Below are positions 49,401 through 57,058 of a stretch of DNA of 64,000 bases, in pieces. The stretch covers positions 62,001 to 126,000 of the forward strand of contig NZ_QIBZ01000001.1 of the NCBI RefSeq assembly GCF_003725955.1. Reading direction: 5' to 3'. Position numbers and translations under genes: made by a program. Source of the DNA: Slackia isoflavoniconvertens (GTDB taxonomy: Bacteria > Actinomycetota > Coriobacteriia > Coriobacteriales > Eggerthellaceae). The notes under the pieces were generated by a model that saw only the letters and a program-made list of their open reading frames with translations, was not told the origin of the DNA and ran no database searches. Positions within the stretch are counted from its first letter, which is position 1; each line of letters starts with the position of its first letter.

Positions 49401-50531
49401 TTATCGTGTCGAGTCTTTGCTCTTGTAGTACGCAACGGCGATTTGCGTGCGATTCTTCAAGTTCATTTTCGAGAGAATGCTGCTTATGTTGTTGCGTACG
49501 GTGCCTTCGCTCAAATAAGCGGTCGCGGCGATTTCTCGATTATCGAGTCCCTCGGCCACAAGGCGCGCGACTTCGTATTCGCGCTCGGTCAGGCAGGCGA
49601 ACGGGGTGGGGCGCAGCTGCTCGTGCGATGCGTTGCTGTGGACGAAATCGTCTGAAGTGCTGCCGTCTGACTCGCGCTTCACACGGCCGTTGCTCAAGGC
49701 GCCGCCGACCCCTGTGCCGTCCGTCACCCCGCCGCCGACTCTCGCGTCGCCCGTTGTTTCGCTGCCGCCGTCCAGCTTGCGCCTCGAACTGCCGTCCGAC
49801 TTGCGCCTCGCGTCACCGTCTAACCCGCACGTCACGTCGGCGCCTGGCTCGCGCGATGGGCCCCCGCCCGACTTGCTCGCCGCAATCCCGAGGGCACATT
49901 CGTGCGCGGCGGTTTCGCCAGTTGATTTTTGCTCTGCAGCTTCGCCGCCAGTCGCTCCGTTTTCATCGTTTCTTGCCGCTATCGCCGACATCCTATCGAG
50001 CGAGTCTCGAAGGTTGCGATTCCTCTTGCGAAGTGAAAGCGCCTGGGAGGCCAGTGCGTCCCGCGTGCTCCAGGCAATGCGCTGGCGGGCGAGCGTTGTG
50101 CTCGTGCGAACCGAAAGAACGCAGGCCGCGGTCGCAGAGCAAAGAAGCGATGCCGTCGAAAGCGGCGGCATTGTCGCGCGCATAAGGCATGCGACAATCG
50201 CGATAAGGGCGAGCGCGCCCGAGAAACGCAAAACGTCCGCGCGATGGACGCAGCGCGCGCAGTCATAGAGGGCAAGCGGTACGAAGGCGAGCGCAGTGGG
50301 AACGAAGAGCGCCGCCGCGCAGTATGCCGAAAGGGCCAGTATGCCCGCGGGTGTCGAGACGGCTTCGGTGAGCGCGGAGCATAAAACGGCGATAAGCATG
50401 GCGATGGCGAGCGTGAGCAATCGTGCGTCGGACGCTGTGGGCTCGGCTCCGCTGCTGGTCTCGACCAAAAAGCAGGCGGCCGTAAGCAGGCAGCCTGCCA
50501 GAACGATTGTTTTGTCGAGAATTCTTTCCAT
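49401..50531 (-). CDS. Membrane-anchored LuxR-type regulator
   Basis: Protein of 376 residues. The N-terminus has about five to six membrane spans (IVLAGCLLTAACFLV, LLTLAIAMLIAVLCSAL and more, to about 150), then a short coiled coil (ALSLRKRNRNLRDSLDRMSA). A low-complexity Gly/Ser/Asp/Arg linker of about 115 residues follows, then a C-terminal LuxR HTH (314-376, LTEREYEVARLVAEGL...GTVRNNISSILSKMN). There is no receiver and no kinase ATP-binding domain, so it looks like a sensor-kinase input fused directly to its DNA-binding output. It is divergent from the ABC exporter, its likely target. No ribosome binding site; TACCAT six bases before the ATG suggests a leaderless start. Confidence 0.8.
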   Translation of the reverse strand: MERILDKTIVLAGCLLTAACFLVETSSGAEPTASDARLLTLAIAMLIAVLCSALTEAVSTPAGILALSAYCAAALFVPTALAFVPLALYDCARCVHRADVLRFSGALALIAIVACLMRATMPPLSTASLLCSATAACVLSVRTSTTLARQRIAWSTRDALASQALSLRKRNRNLRDSLDRMSAIAARNDENGATGGEAAEQKSTGETAAHECALGIAASKSGGGPSREPGADVTCGLDGDARRKSDGSSRRKLDGGSETTGDARVGGGVTDGTGVGGALSNGRVKRESDGSTSDDFVHSNASHEQLRPTPFACLTEREYEVARLVAEGLDNREIAATAYLSEGTVRNNISSILSKMNLKNRTQIAVAYYKSKDSTR

Positions 50532-50581
50532 GGCTGCATGGTAGCAAACCCTTTTGCCCGTGTGTTTTGCGGAAAGCCCCC

Positions 50582-50612
50582 TTGTGCTCCTAAAGCGTTC
50601 TTGTCGTACAAT
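50582..50612 (+). promoter_or_regulatory. Probable promoter of the ABC exporter operon
   Basis: TTGTGC (50582-50587) and TACAAT (50607-50612), with a 19-base spacer, lie about 135 bases before the ABC gene in the gap divergent from the LuxR regulator. Confidence 0.4.
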
Positions 50613-50748
50613 TTACCTGGGAAAATGCCATTTCATGACAAATGTCACTGGTTTGCGCTCCGTCCTTCTTTCATGATGGAGGCAAGGAAGGGCGCCCCCA
50701 TATCTCGCTACATGTGGGTGATGCGCCGCGAAAGAGGAAGGCCATGCA

Positions 50749-51717
50749 ATGAAAGAAAACGAGAGCGCGAATTCGGTGGTTTCTGTACGCAGCCTCGTAA
50801 AGCGTTATGGCGACATTCTCGCGCTTGATCACTTTAATCTCGAAATCGGCAAAGGCGAAATTTTCGGCCTTTTGGGCCCGAATGGCTGCGGCAAAACGAC
50901 GGCAATTAACTGCATGCTGCAGCTACTCGCCTACGATAAGGGCGATATCGAGCTGTTCGGCGAGGCAATGAAGCCGACGCGTTATGACCTTAAGCGGCGC
51001 ATTGGCGTGGTTCCTCAGCAGGTGGCAGTATTTGACGAGCTCACCGTTTTCGAGAACATCGACTGCTTCTGCGCCTTGTATGTGAGCGACAAAACCCGCC
51101 GACGCGAGCTGGTGGAAGAAGCCATCGAATTCGTGGGACTTGAAGATTACCGCAAAATGCGCCCCAAGAAACTGTCGGGCGGCCTGCTTCGCCGGCTGAA
51201 TATTGCGTGTGGCATTGCGCACAAGCCCGAGCTCATTTTCTTCGACGAACCTACGGTGGCGGTTGACCCGCAAAGCCGAAATGCAATCCTCGACGGCATC
51301 GTGCGCTTGCGCGACGAGGGTGCGACGGTGGTGTACACGAGCCATTACATGGAAGAAGTCGAGCAAATCTGCAGCCGAATCATGATCATGGATGGCGGTA
51401 AAATTCTGGCGCTCGGCACCGCCGATGAGCTCAAGCGCGGCATTGCGGTGGGGGAGAAAATCGTCATTGAGCTTCCTGGCGCCGTCGAGGCTCGCGGTTG
51501 TGCGGCAGCTCAGACTGTCGGGGCGCTTCCGCATGTGCTCTCGTGCGAATTCGCCAATGGCGAGCTGCACGCGGCGTGCGAAGCGAGCGAGCGGAACTTG
51601 CTCGATGTGCTGGGGGCGCTCAAGTCGTCGCGTGTGGCGGTTGGGCGCGTGTATTCCGAGCCTCCCACGCTCAATGACGTGTTTCTTGAAATCACTGGCC
51701 GCGAGCTGCGCGATTAG
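50749..51717 (+). CDS. ABC exporter ATP-binding protein
   Basis: ATPase subunit of an ABC-2 type exporter, 322 residues. Walker A GPNGCGKTT (43-51), Q-loop VVPQQVAVFDELTV, signature LSGGLLRRLNIACG (LSGGL instead of LSGGQ), Walker B LIFFDEPTVAVDP, and switch His in VVYTSHYMEEVE. A C-terminal extension of about 90 residues is typical of DrrA/NatA-type drug or lipid exporters. It starts an operon with two permease genes (9-base gap, then a 14-bp overlap). Natural substrate unknown; regulation by the divergent membrane LuxR protein is likely from position. Confidence 0.93.
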   Translation: MKENESANSVVSVRSLVKRYGDILALDHFNLEIGKGEIFGLLGPNGCGKTTAINCMLQLLAYDKGDIELFGEAMKPTRYDLKRRIGVVPQQVAVFDELTVFENIDCFCALYVSDKTRRRELVEEAIEFVGLEDYRKMRPKKLSGGLLRRLNIACGIAHKPELIFFDEPTVAVDPQSRNAILDGIVRLRDEGATVVYTSHYMEEVEQICSRIMIMDGGKILALGTADELKRGIAVGEKIVIELPGAVEARGCAAAQTVGALPHVLSCEFANGELHAACEASERNLLDVLGALKSSRVAVGRVYSEPPTLNDVFLEITGRELRD

Positions 51718-51726
51718 GAGGCTGTC

Positions 51727-52968
51727 ATGGGCGCTTTATTCGCGCACACCGTGCGCATGCTTGTGAGGCAGCGCGACGTGCTCATATGGGTCATTCTGTT
51801 TCCGTTGGCGCTTGCCACGCTCTTTCATGTGATGCTTTCGAATATCGACGAAAGCTATCGCGTCGACCCTGCGAGCTGCGTGGTGGTTGCTGATGACAAC
51901 TTCAACTCCGAACGGGCCGTGTTCTTCCGTGAAATGCTCGACGAGGTGTCGGCGCCGGGCGCGGGCCAGCTGCTCGATGTCGCAAAGGTTGCGACGCTTG
52001 AAGAAGGGCGCGAAGCGGTGCTTTCGGGTGACGCGGCGGCATGCATTACCGTGGATGAAGAAGGCTTGCCAAGCATGCAGGTGTCTCCGCTTGCCGCGAG
52101 TCTTACGACGGGTTCGATCGACCAGAGCGTCGTGCGCGCCGTGCTCGACCAATATTGTCAAATCTATGCCGAAATGAAGCAGACGTTTTTATCCCAGCCT
52201 TCCGCGCAAGGCATGCAGGCGCCCCCGAGCGAAGGCGAGCTTGCGGAGTTTGCCCGTTCGGCTGGCATGAGCGAAGCAGCTTCGGCATTCATGTCCGACG
52301 CCGTGAGAACCCAGCAGGTCGACGTGCTTCGCGTGCAGGCGAGCAGCACGGTGCGCTATTACTACGCGCTTATGGGATTTGCGGCGCTCATGTCCATCAC
52401 TGTTTCGATTAACGCGGTGTCAGCCGCGCGCGCGAACACATCGGCGGTTGGCGCGCGCCGACAGGTTTCGGGCGTCTCTCCCGCGAGGCAATTGGCGGTC
52501 GCCATGGCTGCGAGTTTCGTCACGGTATTCTTCTGTCTGCTTCTGGCATTTGCCTATATGCGCTTCGTGCTGGGCGTGGAATTCGGTGGACGCGATGGGC
52601 TGGCGATGCTTGCGCTTGCCGCATGCGCGCTCATGTCGACGGCGTTGGGCGCGGCAATTGGGGCCATTCCGAAAATCTCGATCCCCGGGAAAACGGGCAT
52701 CGCGACGGGAATCACCTGTTTCTGTGCGCTTTTCGCCGGCCTGTATGGCGAGCCTTCTATGCAGCTCGCCGACCGCGTGTCGCAAAGTGCGCCTTGGGCT
52801 GTGCTCGTCAACCCTGCGGCGCAGGCGGCAAACGCGTTCTACGATTTGACCTATTACGATTCGCTCGCGCCCTTTTTCGCGACGCTGTGCGTGCTCGCTG
52901 TGATGGCCGCGGTGTTCTTCGTCGTGGCGGCTTTGCTTATGAGGAGGCAGAATTATGAACGTCTTTAA
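51727..52968 (+). CDS. ABC-2 type permease, first subunit
   Basis: Membrane subunit of 413 residues with one N-terminal span (VLIWVILFPLALATLFHVML), a large extracytoplasmic domain (about 40-210), and about five to six C-terminal spans including LMGFAALMSITVSINAVSA and LAVAMAASFVTVFFCLLLAFAYM. This is the layout of YhaP/DrrB-like ABC-2 transporters. GGAGG lies before the ATG. It overlaps the second permease by 14 bp, suggesting heterodimer assembly with that protein and the upstream ATPase. Confidence 0.88.
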   Translation: MGALFAHTVRMLVRQRDVLIWVILFPLALATLFHVMLSNIDESYRVDPASCVVVADDNFNSERAVFFREMLDEVSAPGAGQLLDVAKVATLEEGREAVLSGDAAACITVDEEGLPSMQVSPLAASLTTGSIDQSVVRAVLDQYCQIYAEMKQTFLSQPSAQGMQAPPSEGELAEFARSAGMSEAASAFMSDAVRTQQVDVLRVQASSTVRYYYALMGFAALMSITVSINAVSAARANTSAVGARRQVSGVSPARQLAVAMAASFVTVFFCLLLAFAYMRFVLGVEFGGRDGLAMLALAACALMSTALGAAIGAIPKISIPGKTGIATGITCFCALFAGLYGEPSMQLADRVSQSAPWAVLVNPAAQAANAFYDLTYYDSLAPFFATLCVLAVMAAVFFVVAALLMRRQNYERL

Positions 52969-54145
52969 GCTTGCCGTCACGATTATCGCAAGGCACTGGA
53001 GCTATTTGCTTATATACACGCTTGCCTTGGGATGCATGGCGATTCTTGGCTCGGGCGCCATTGAAGCACCCCAGGCGAGCGAGTTTTCCAACGATGCGCC
53101 TAAGGTTGCGGTTGTCGATCGGGATGGCAGCGAGCTGTCGGCCGCCCTCAAAGATTTCGCCCTCAAAGATGCCGTAGAAGTGCATGTGGAAGATTTCACG
53201 TTTGCCCTGCAGGACGCCGCGGCGAAAGACCTTGCGAGTTATGTGCTCATTATTCCCGAGGGTTTCCAAGAGGGCCTCGTGGAAGCTGCGCACAGCGGCG
53301 CCGACGCGCCGACGCTCGAAACCGTGGTGAGCTACCAGGGCGCGCGTGGCGCGCTCATGGACCAGCGCGTGAAAGCATACGTGCAATCGCTCTATGGCTT
53401 TGCCTCGACTGACGTTCAGGCCAGCGCTCACGACATCGCGAACAATGCAACGGCCGCGTGCGGTGACGAGACGCCTGTGGAGCTTTTTTCGGTCGATTCG
53501 GAAGGCCTTTCGGCGAAGTACATCAACTTCGCTGCCTTTTCGGCATATGCGCTGTTCACCTCGTCAGCGATTTTTATCGCAGTTGGTTTGGCGTCGCTGC
53601 GCAAAACCGAAATGCGCCGTCGTCTTGTGGTGGGTCCCGTGCGCAGCGAGAGTTATGGTGCGCAGGTGGGACTCGCGTGTGTGCTCGCTTCGCTGGTAAT
53701 TTGGGCGGTCATTGCTGCGGCGGGTCTCGCGGTGTTCAGGCCTCTCGCCGGCGGAGCTGCGCCTGCCTCGGTCGCGATTGTGGTGTTCGGGCAGCTCGGC
53801 GTAGCGCTTATCGGCGCCGCGTTCGGGTTTCTGCTGTGGCAGCTTGGGGCGAGCGAAAGCGTGGCAAATGGCGCCGGCAACATCGTCGGTTTGGCGTGCA
53901 GCTTTTTCAGCGGCGCATGGATTCCCCTCTCGATTGTGGGCGAGGGTGTGCGCGTGGCCGCGGCGTTCACCCCATTTTATTGGGCGACCAATGCGATGAT
54001 CGAGGTCTCGCAGGCTCCCCAAATCACGTCGGGGCTGGCTCTTCAGGCGGCGGGGGAGGTTGGCGTCACGTTCTTATGGGCGCTCGTAATCGCGATTATC
54101 GCCGTCGCAATTGGACGCGTGCGCCTGCGTGAGCGCGGCGCATAG
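52955..54145 (+). CDS. ABC-2 type permease, second subunit
   Basis: Membrane subunit of 396 residues with the same plan as its partner: an N-terminal span (WSYLLIYTLALGCMAILG), an extracytoplasmic domain (about 35-195), and spans including INFAAFSAYALFTSSAIFIAVGLASL and GNIVGLACSFFSGAWIPLSIVG, the conserved ABC-2 end motif region. The start ATG lies inside the previous gene. Last gene of the operon; the downstream convergent element C carries a strong terminator. Confidence 0.88.
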   Translation: MNVFKLAVTIIARHWSYLLIYTLALGCMAILGSGAIEAPQASEFSNDAPKVAVVDRDGSELSAALKDFALKDAVEVHVEDFTFALQDAAAKDLASYVLIIPEGFQEGLVEAAHSGADAPTLETVVSYQGARGALMDQRVKAYVQSLYGFASTDVQASAHDIANNATAACGDETPVELFSVDSEGLSAKYINFAAFSAYALFTSSAIFIAVGLASLRKTEMRRRLVVGPVRSESYGAQVGLACVLASLVIWAVIAAAGLAVFRPLAGGAAPASVAIVVFGQLGVALIGAAFGFLLWQLGASESVANGAGNIVGLACSFFSGAWIPLSIVGEGVRVAAAFTPFYWATNAMIEVSQAPQITSGLALQAAGEVGVTFLWALVIAIIAVAIGRVRLRERGA

Positions 54146-54230
54146 GGAAATTTCGGTTGCGGGCACAGGGAAGCGTTGGCCGCGGCGCATAGGGAAATGC
54201 CGACGAGGGCGTATTGCGAACGTCGATTGA

Positions 54231-54398
54231 TTTGCTCAAAAAGGCCTTCGAATGTGGCATGCGAGGCGTGCGGTTCCGCCCGATTCTTCTGCATAATGTA
54301 CGCATAAACAAGGAAACCCCTGGTCGCAGTGTTGTGCAACCAGGGGTTTCCGGCTTTTTATCGTGACGCGATGCCACATTCGAGGTGTGTTTTGCACA
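54231..54398. repeat. Convergent element copy C with embedded terminator
   Basis: Arms 54231-54260 and 54371-54398 pair mainly through CGAATGTGGCAT/ATGCCACATTCG and the TCAAAA region. This core, unlike A and B, carries a strong terminator hairpin. It lies between convergent genes. Confidence 0.75.
54311..54360. terminator. Strong bidirectional terminator inside element C
   Basis: GGAAACCCCTGGT (54312-54324) pairs perfectly with ACCAGGGGTTTCC (54339-54351), followed by GGCTTTTT; A-rich bases precede the left arm. Confidence 0.88.
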
Positions 54399-54455
54399 TT
54401 TCGAGGCACCTGTTCATCTCGAAACTCTTGCGCATGTCGAGACGTGCCTCGCTCG

Positions 54456-55439
54456 TTACGCGGCGTTCTCCTCACGCAGCATGGCCTGCTCGTAGTCGCG
54501 CGTGCCCTTGAACACTTCGTGAGTGTAGGGGTTCACGCCGAGTTTCTTGGCGCGGTAAATCACGTAGCCTACGGCGGCGACGTTGGCTACAAGGGCGAGA
54601 ATCGAAACGACCAGGTTCACGTCGGGGTTGTTCACCGACTGCACCGCGAAGATGGAGTCGTTCGCGAACATGGGAACTACCTGGCAGAACATGCACCACA
54701 GGCTCAGCGTGTAGGCGCGGTTCTGAATCCAACCGCCCTTGTTCCAGAAGAAGTTGGCAACCGTGGGGGCGAGCAGCAGCGCCAGGCCGCAGTACCAAGA
54801 ATGGGTGGGCAGGCAGTTGTAGGTGTAGCAGAAGTTCCAAATGTCATAGCTCAGAATGAAAACCCACGTCATGTCGGGCCAGAGCATGTCCTGCTTCTTC
54901 TTGGACACGTAGATGCCCCACCAACCGGTCATGACGAAGATGTTCAAAATGCCGGCAACGCCGTTGAATACGTTGTGCCAGCCGCCGTACAGCGTGACGC
55001 CTTCGCTGGAAACCCATGTGGTGCCGAAGGCGCGCACGGCGCTTTCGAAGTCGCTCACTACGGCAATCAGAATGTTAATGGCGACGATGACGAACGGGAA
55101 GCACTTGAACCATTCGGCCTTGCCGAGCGATCCCCAGTGATACTTCAGAATAAGGAAGCCGATGCAGCCTGCGGTTGCGGCGTAAAGCTTGGCATAATGG
55201 AACCAGCTGTTCATGTAGAGATACGTGGGGTTGTTGAGCGCCCACTCGGCACCCGCGGCGGCTCCCGCGTAAATCGCGATGAAGTATGCGGTAAGAATTC
55301 CTGGAATCACCAGGAAGCACGTGATGCCGCCGATTTTCGTGCGTCGTGCGATTTCGTTGAACCCGACGAGGGCCAGAAACACGATAATCCATCCAATCCA
55401 TTGGTATACAGCGTTGTCGCCATAAACGTCAAACAGCAT
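54456..55439 (-). CDS. DUF5692 family polytopic membrane protein
   Basis: Integral membrane protein of 327 residues with about eight to nine spans and many aromatic residues. Notable loops include HYAKLYAATAGCIGF, WGIYVSKKKQDMLWPDMTWVF, CYTYNCLPTHSWYCG (three cysteines, Tyr/Trp rich) and a cytosolic end VNPYTHEVFKGTRDYEQAM. I recall this family as DUF5692 from Eggerthella relatives, without a known function. AAAGAAAGGAGG precedes the start. It sits between the ABC exporter and the TetR/flavoprotein locus; a link to that respiratory-type operon is possible only by neighbourhood. Confidence 0.65.
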   Translation of the reverse strand: MLFDVYGDNAVYQWIGWIIVFLALVGFNEIARRTKIGGITCFLVIPGILTAYFIAIYAGAAAGAEWALNNPTYLYMNSWFHYAKLYAATAGCIGFLILKYHWGSLGKAEWFKCFPFVIVAINILIAVVSDFESAVRAFGTTWVSSEGVTLYGGWHNVFNGVAGILNIFVMTGWWGIYVSKKKQDMLWPDMTWVFILSYDIWNFCYTYNCLPTHSWYCGLALLLAPTVANFFWNKGGWIQNRAYTLSLWCMFCQVVPMFANDSIFAVQSVNNPDVNLVVSILALVANVAAVGYVIYRAKKLGVNPYTHEVFKGTRDYEQAMLREENAA

Positions 55440-55612
55440 TGGATGCCTCCTTTCTTTTGCTGCGCGGGCTTACGACCCGCGCACCCCTGTGCCGCTGCGG
55501 ACGATTCTGTCGGATCTCGGTTCGCATCCGCGAATCGGCGGCGCATCGAAGCGCACGAATTCGCGTGGCATCCTTGAGCTGATCGCCAGAATTTTCCTCG
55601 CTGGTACCCTTT

Positions 55613-55659
55613 GGATCTGCCGACTGAAATCGCTTCCCATTCTTGAAGCCAGCAGATCC
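55613..55659. repeat. Inverted repeat downstream of the tetR remnant
   Basis: GGATCTGC (55613-55620) and GCAGATCC (55652-55659) are perfect inverted repeats around 31 bases. They may form a transcript end for the - strand tetR. Near the DUF5692 start, TGCGCGGG/CCCGCGCA (55461-55483) forms another hairpin. Confidence 0.4.
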
Positions 55660-55676
55660 CCTTTATCCCCTCGGCT

Positions 55677-56267
55677 CTACGCCGTATGGTGGCTTTGCTC
55701 GCGCTCGCGTTCGAAGTGAAGCGTTTGCGCGATGATGCCCTTCAGCACGTCGTCGCTTGCTTCGGGATGCTGTCGCATGTAGCCGACGATGCCCAATATG
55801 AGCATGTAGAACGTTTCGTATACGTGGTCGATGCGCACTTTATGCAAGCGTCCAAAATCGGCCACGGTGGTTTCGACGATGTAGGTCGCCGACGCATCGG
55901 CGACGCGATTGATGAATCGCAAATAGAGCGAGGCGTTTTCGTGTGTGGCGAGCGCCCGGCGAAACGGTTTGTGCGCGTTGTCGTTATCGAAAAGCTAGTC
56001 GCGAATGAGCGCCACGATCGTGTCGAGCGCGCCTTCGATATCGCCCTCAACGCGTTGCGCGTTCCACTCCTTCAGGCTTGCGATGAACTCGTCAACGTAG
56101 GTGTCGAGTACGGCGGCGACCAAATCTTCCTTGCTGGGGAAGTAATGGTAGAACAACGTGCGCGCCACGTTCATGCGTTCGGCGATTGCGGCGACCGACG
56201 TTTTCGCGAGGCCGCGCTCTTCGATGAGCTCGCGTGCGCACTGGATAATTTCAAGCTTGCGATCCAT
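55677..56267 (-). pseudogene. TetR-family repressor interrupted by an in-frame UAG
   Basis: From the ATG at 56267 the frame encodes a TetR HTH (ARELIEERGLAKTSVAAIAERMNVARTLFYHYFPSKEDLVAAVL) and reaches a TAG at codon 91 (55995-55997). The same frame continues with LFDNDNAHKPFRRALATHENASLYLRFINRVADAS and a normal TetR effector domain to 55677, for 196 codons in total. CAG to TAG is the simplest origin (IRDQLF). The short product would keep DNA binding but lose most of the ligand/dimer domain. A perfect 11-bp palindrome, its likely operator, remains at 56357-56385 before the divergent FMN/flavoprotein operon. Recent loss of the repressor or a base error. Confidence 0.8.
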
Positions 56268-56356
56268 GCCCTTCTCCTTCCCCTAAAGATGAGGCTTTTG
56301 GAATCTCCGCTTCACGATGTGTTCACAATACGACGGAACTGAACAGGGTGTCAATG

Positions 56357-56385
56357 TACAGAATTGATAAAGCGTCAATTCTGTA
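56357..56385. promoter_or_regulatory. Probable TetR operator
   Basis: TACAGAATTGA (56357-56367) and TCAATTCTGTA (56375-56385) form a perfect inverted repeat with a 7-base centre, located between divergent tetR and the FMN lipoprotein gene. Typical TetR-site size. Confidence 0.75.
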
Positions 56386-56427
56386 TTCGCTCTCAAACTG
56401 GGACTATCGAGACTTTATGAAATATGT

Positions 56428-56433
56428 TATAGT
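56428..56433 (+). promoter_or_regulatory. -10 of the FMN/flavoprotein operon
   Basis: TATAGT (56428-56433) lies in an AT-rich tract, with a weak -35. It is about 85 bases before the chosen start and about 45 bases after the operator palindrome. Confidence 0.45.
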
Positions 56434-56516
56434 GTGCTAAAAGTTCATCGGAGTAACAAAAAAAGAAATTCGATGAAGTAATGAATGGGGATTCAAGCAT
56501 AAGGGAAGGGGTACCG

Positions 56517-57056
56517 ATGCGAACGAATACTGCAAAAGGAACCCGCGCGATTGCCGCATGCGGCGCATGCGTGCTTGCCGTTGCCATGACGGGCTGCGGT
56601 GCATCGTTCGAGGGGTCTGGCAGCAAAGACGCGGCAAGCGCCGAGCAGCTTGCCATGCATGCTGACGATCCATGGGCTGTCGAGATAGGCGCGAATTCGA
56701 AGGCTCAAAGCGACTTCACGCTGGTCGATGGCGTATACACCGGCACGGGCTTGGGCATGGACGGTCTTATCACGGTGACGCTTGCGGTGCAAGGCAACCA
56801 TATTAACTGCATTGAGGTGACCCAGGAAGGCGAAACACAAAGCGTGGGCGGCTTCGAGGCCATTCGCGACGGCAAGTACGCCGCCATGATTGACGCCGAG
56901 CAGGGTCCCGATATCGATTGCATTTCGGGCGCGACCATCACCACCGCCGGTGTGCGTCAGGCCACGACCGACGCTCTTATTCAGGCGGGCGCCGACTTGC
57001 AGCCCGTGGAAGTGGGCAGCGGCACCACCATCGACAAAGTGCAGAAGGGGGAATAG
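56517..57056 (+). CDS. FMN-binding domain lipoprotein
   Basis: Exported lipoprotein of 179 residues carrying a covalent FMN, an electron carrier outside the membrane. The signal peptide (AIAACGACVLAVAMTGC, Cys27 lipidated) is followed by a linker and an FMN-binding domain with VDGVYTGTGLGMDGLITVTL and the flavinylation motif DCISGATITT; the FMN-linked residue is expected to be Thr142. The ATG at 56517 follows GGAAGGGG; a start at 56481 adds residues before a good signal peptide. It ends 2 bases before the Tat flavoprotein gene. Covalent FMN needs an ApbE transferase encoded elsewhere. Confidence 0.9.
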   Translation: MRTNTAKGTRAIAACGACVLAVAMTGCGASFEGSGSKDAASAEQLAMHADDPWAVEIGANSKAQSDFTLVDGVYTGTGLGMDGLITVTLAVQGNHINCIEVTQEGETQSVGGFEAIRDGKYAAMIDAEQGPDIDCISGATITTAGVRQATTDALIQAGADLQPVEVGSGTTIDKVQKGE

Positions 57057-57058
57057 CC

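Larger units (their letters stand above)
54146..54455. other. Convergent gap between the ABC exporter and the DUF5692 gene
   Basis: A short tandem CGGCGCATAGGGAAAT motif (54138 and 54182 regions) is followed by convergent element C with an embedded terminator. More CGAG/CTCG-rich half-repeats follow to 54455. No reading frame is supported. Confidence 0.5.

Noticed and set aside
54231-54398. Classical MITE with terminal inverted repeats and target duplication
   Set aside because: The arms are conserved as in a MITE, but no target-site duplication is visible and the cores are unrelated, so a standard MITE call is not supported.
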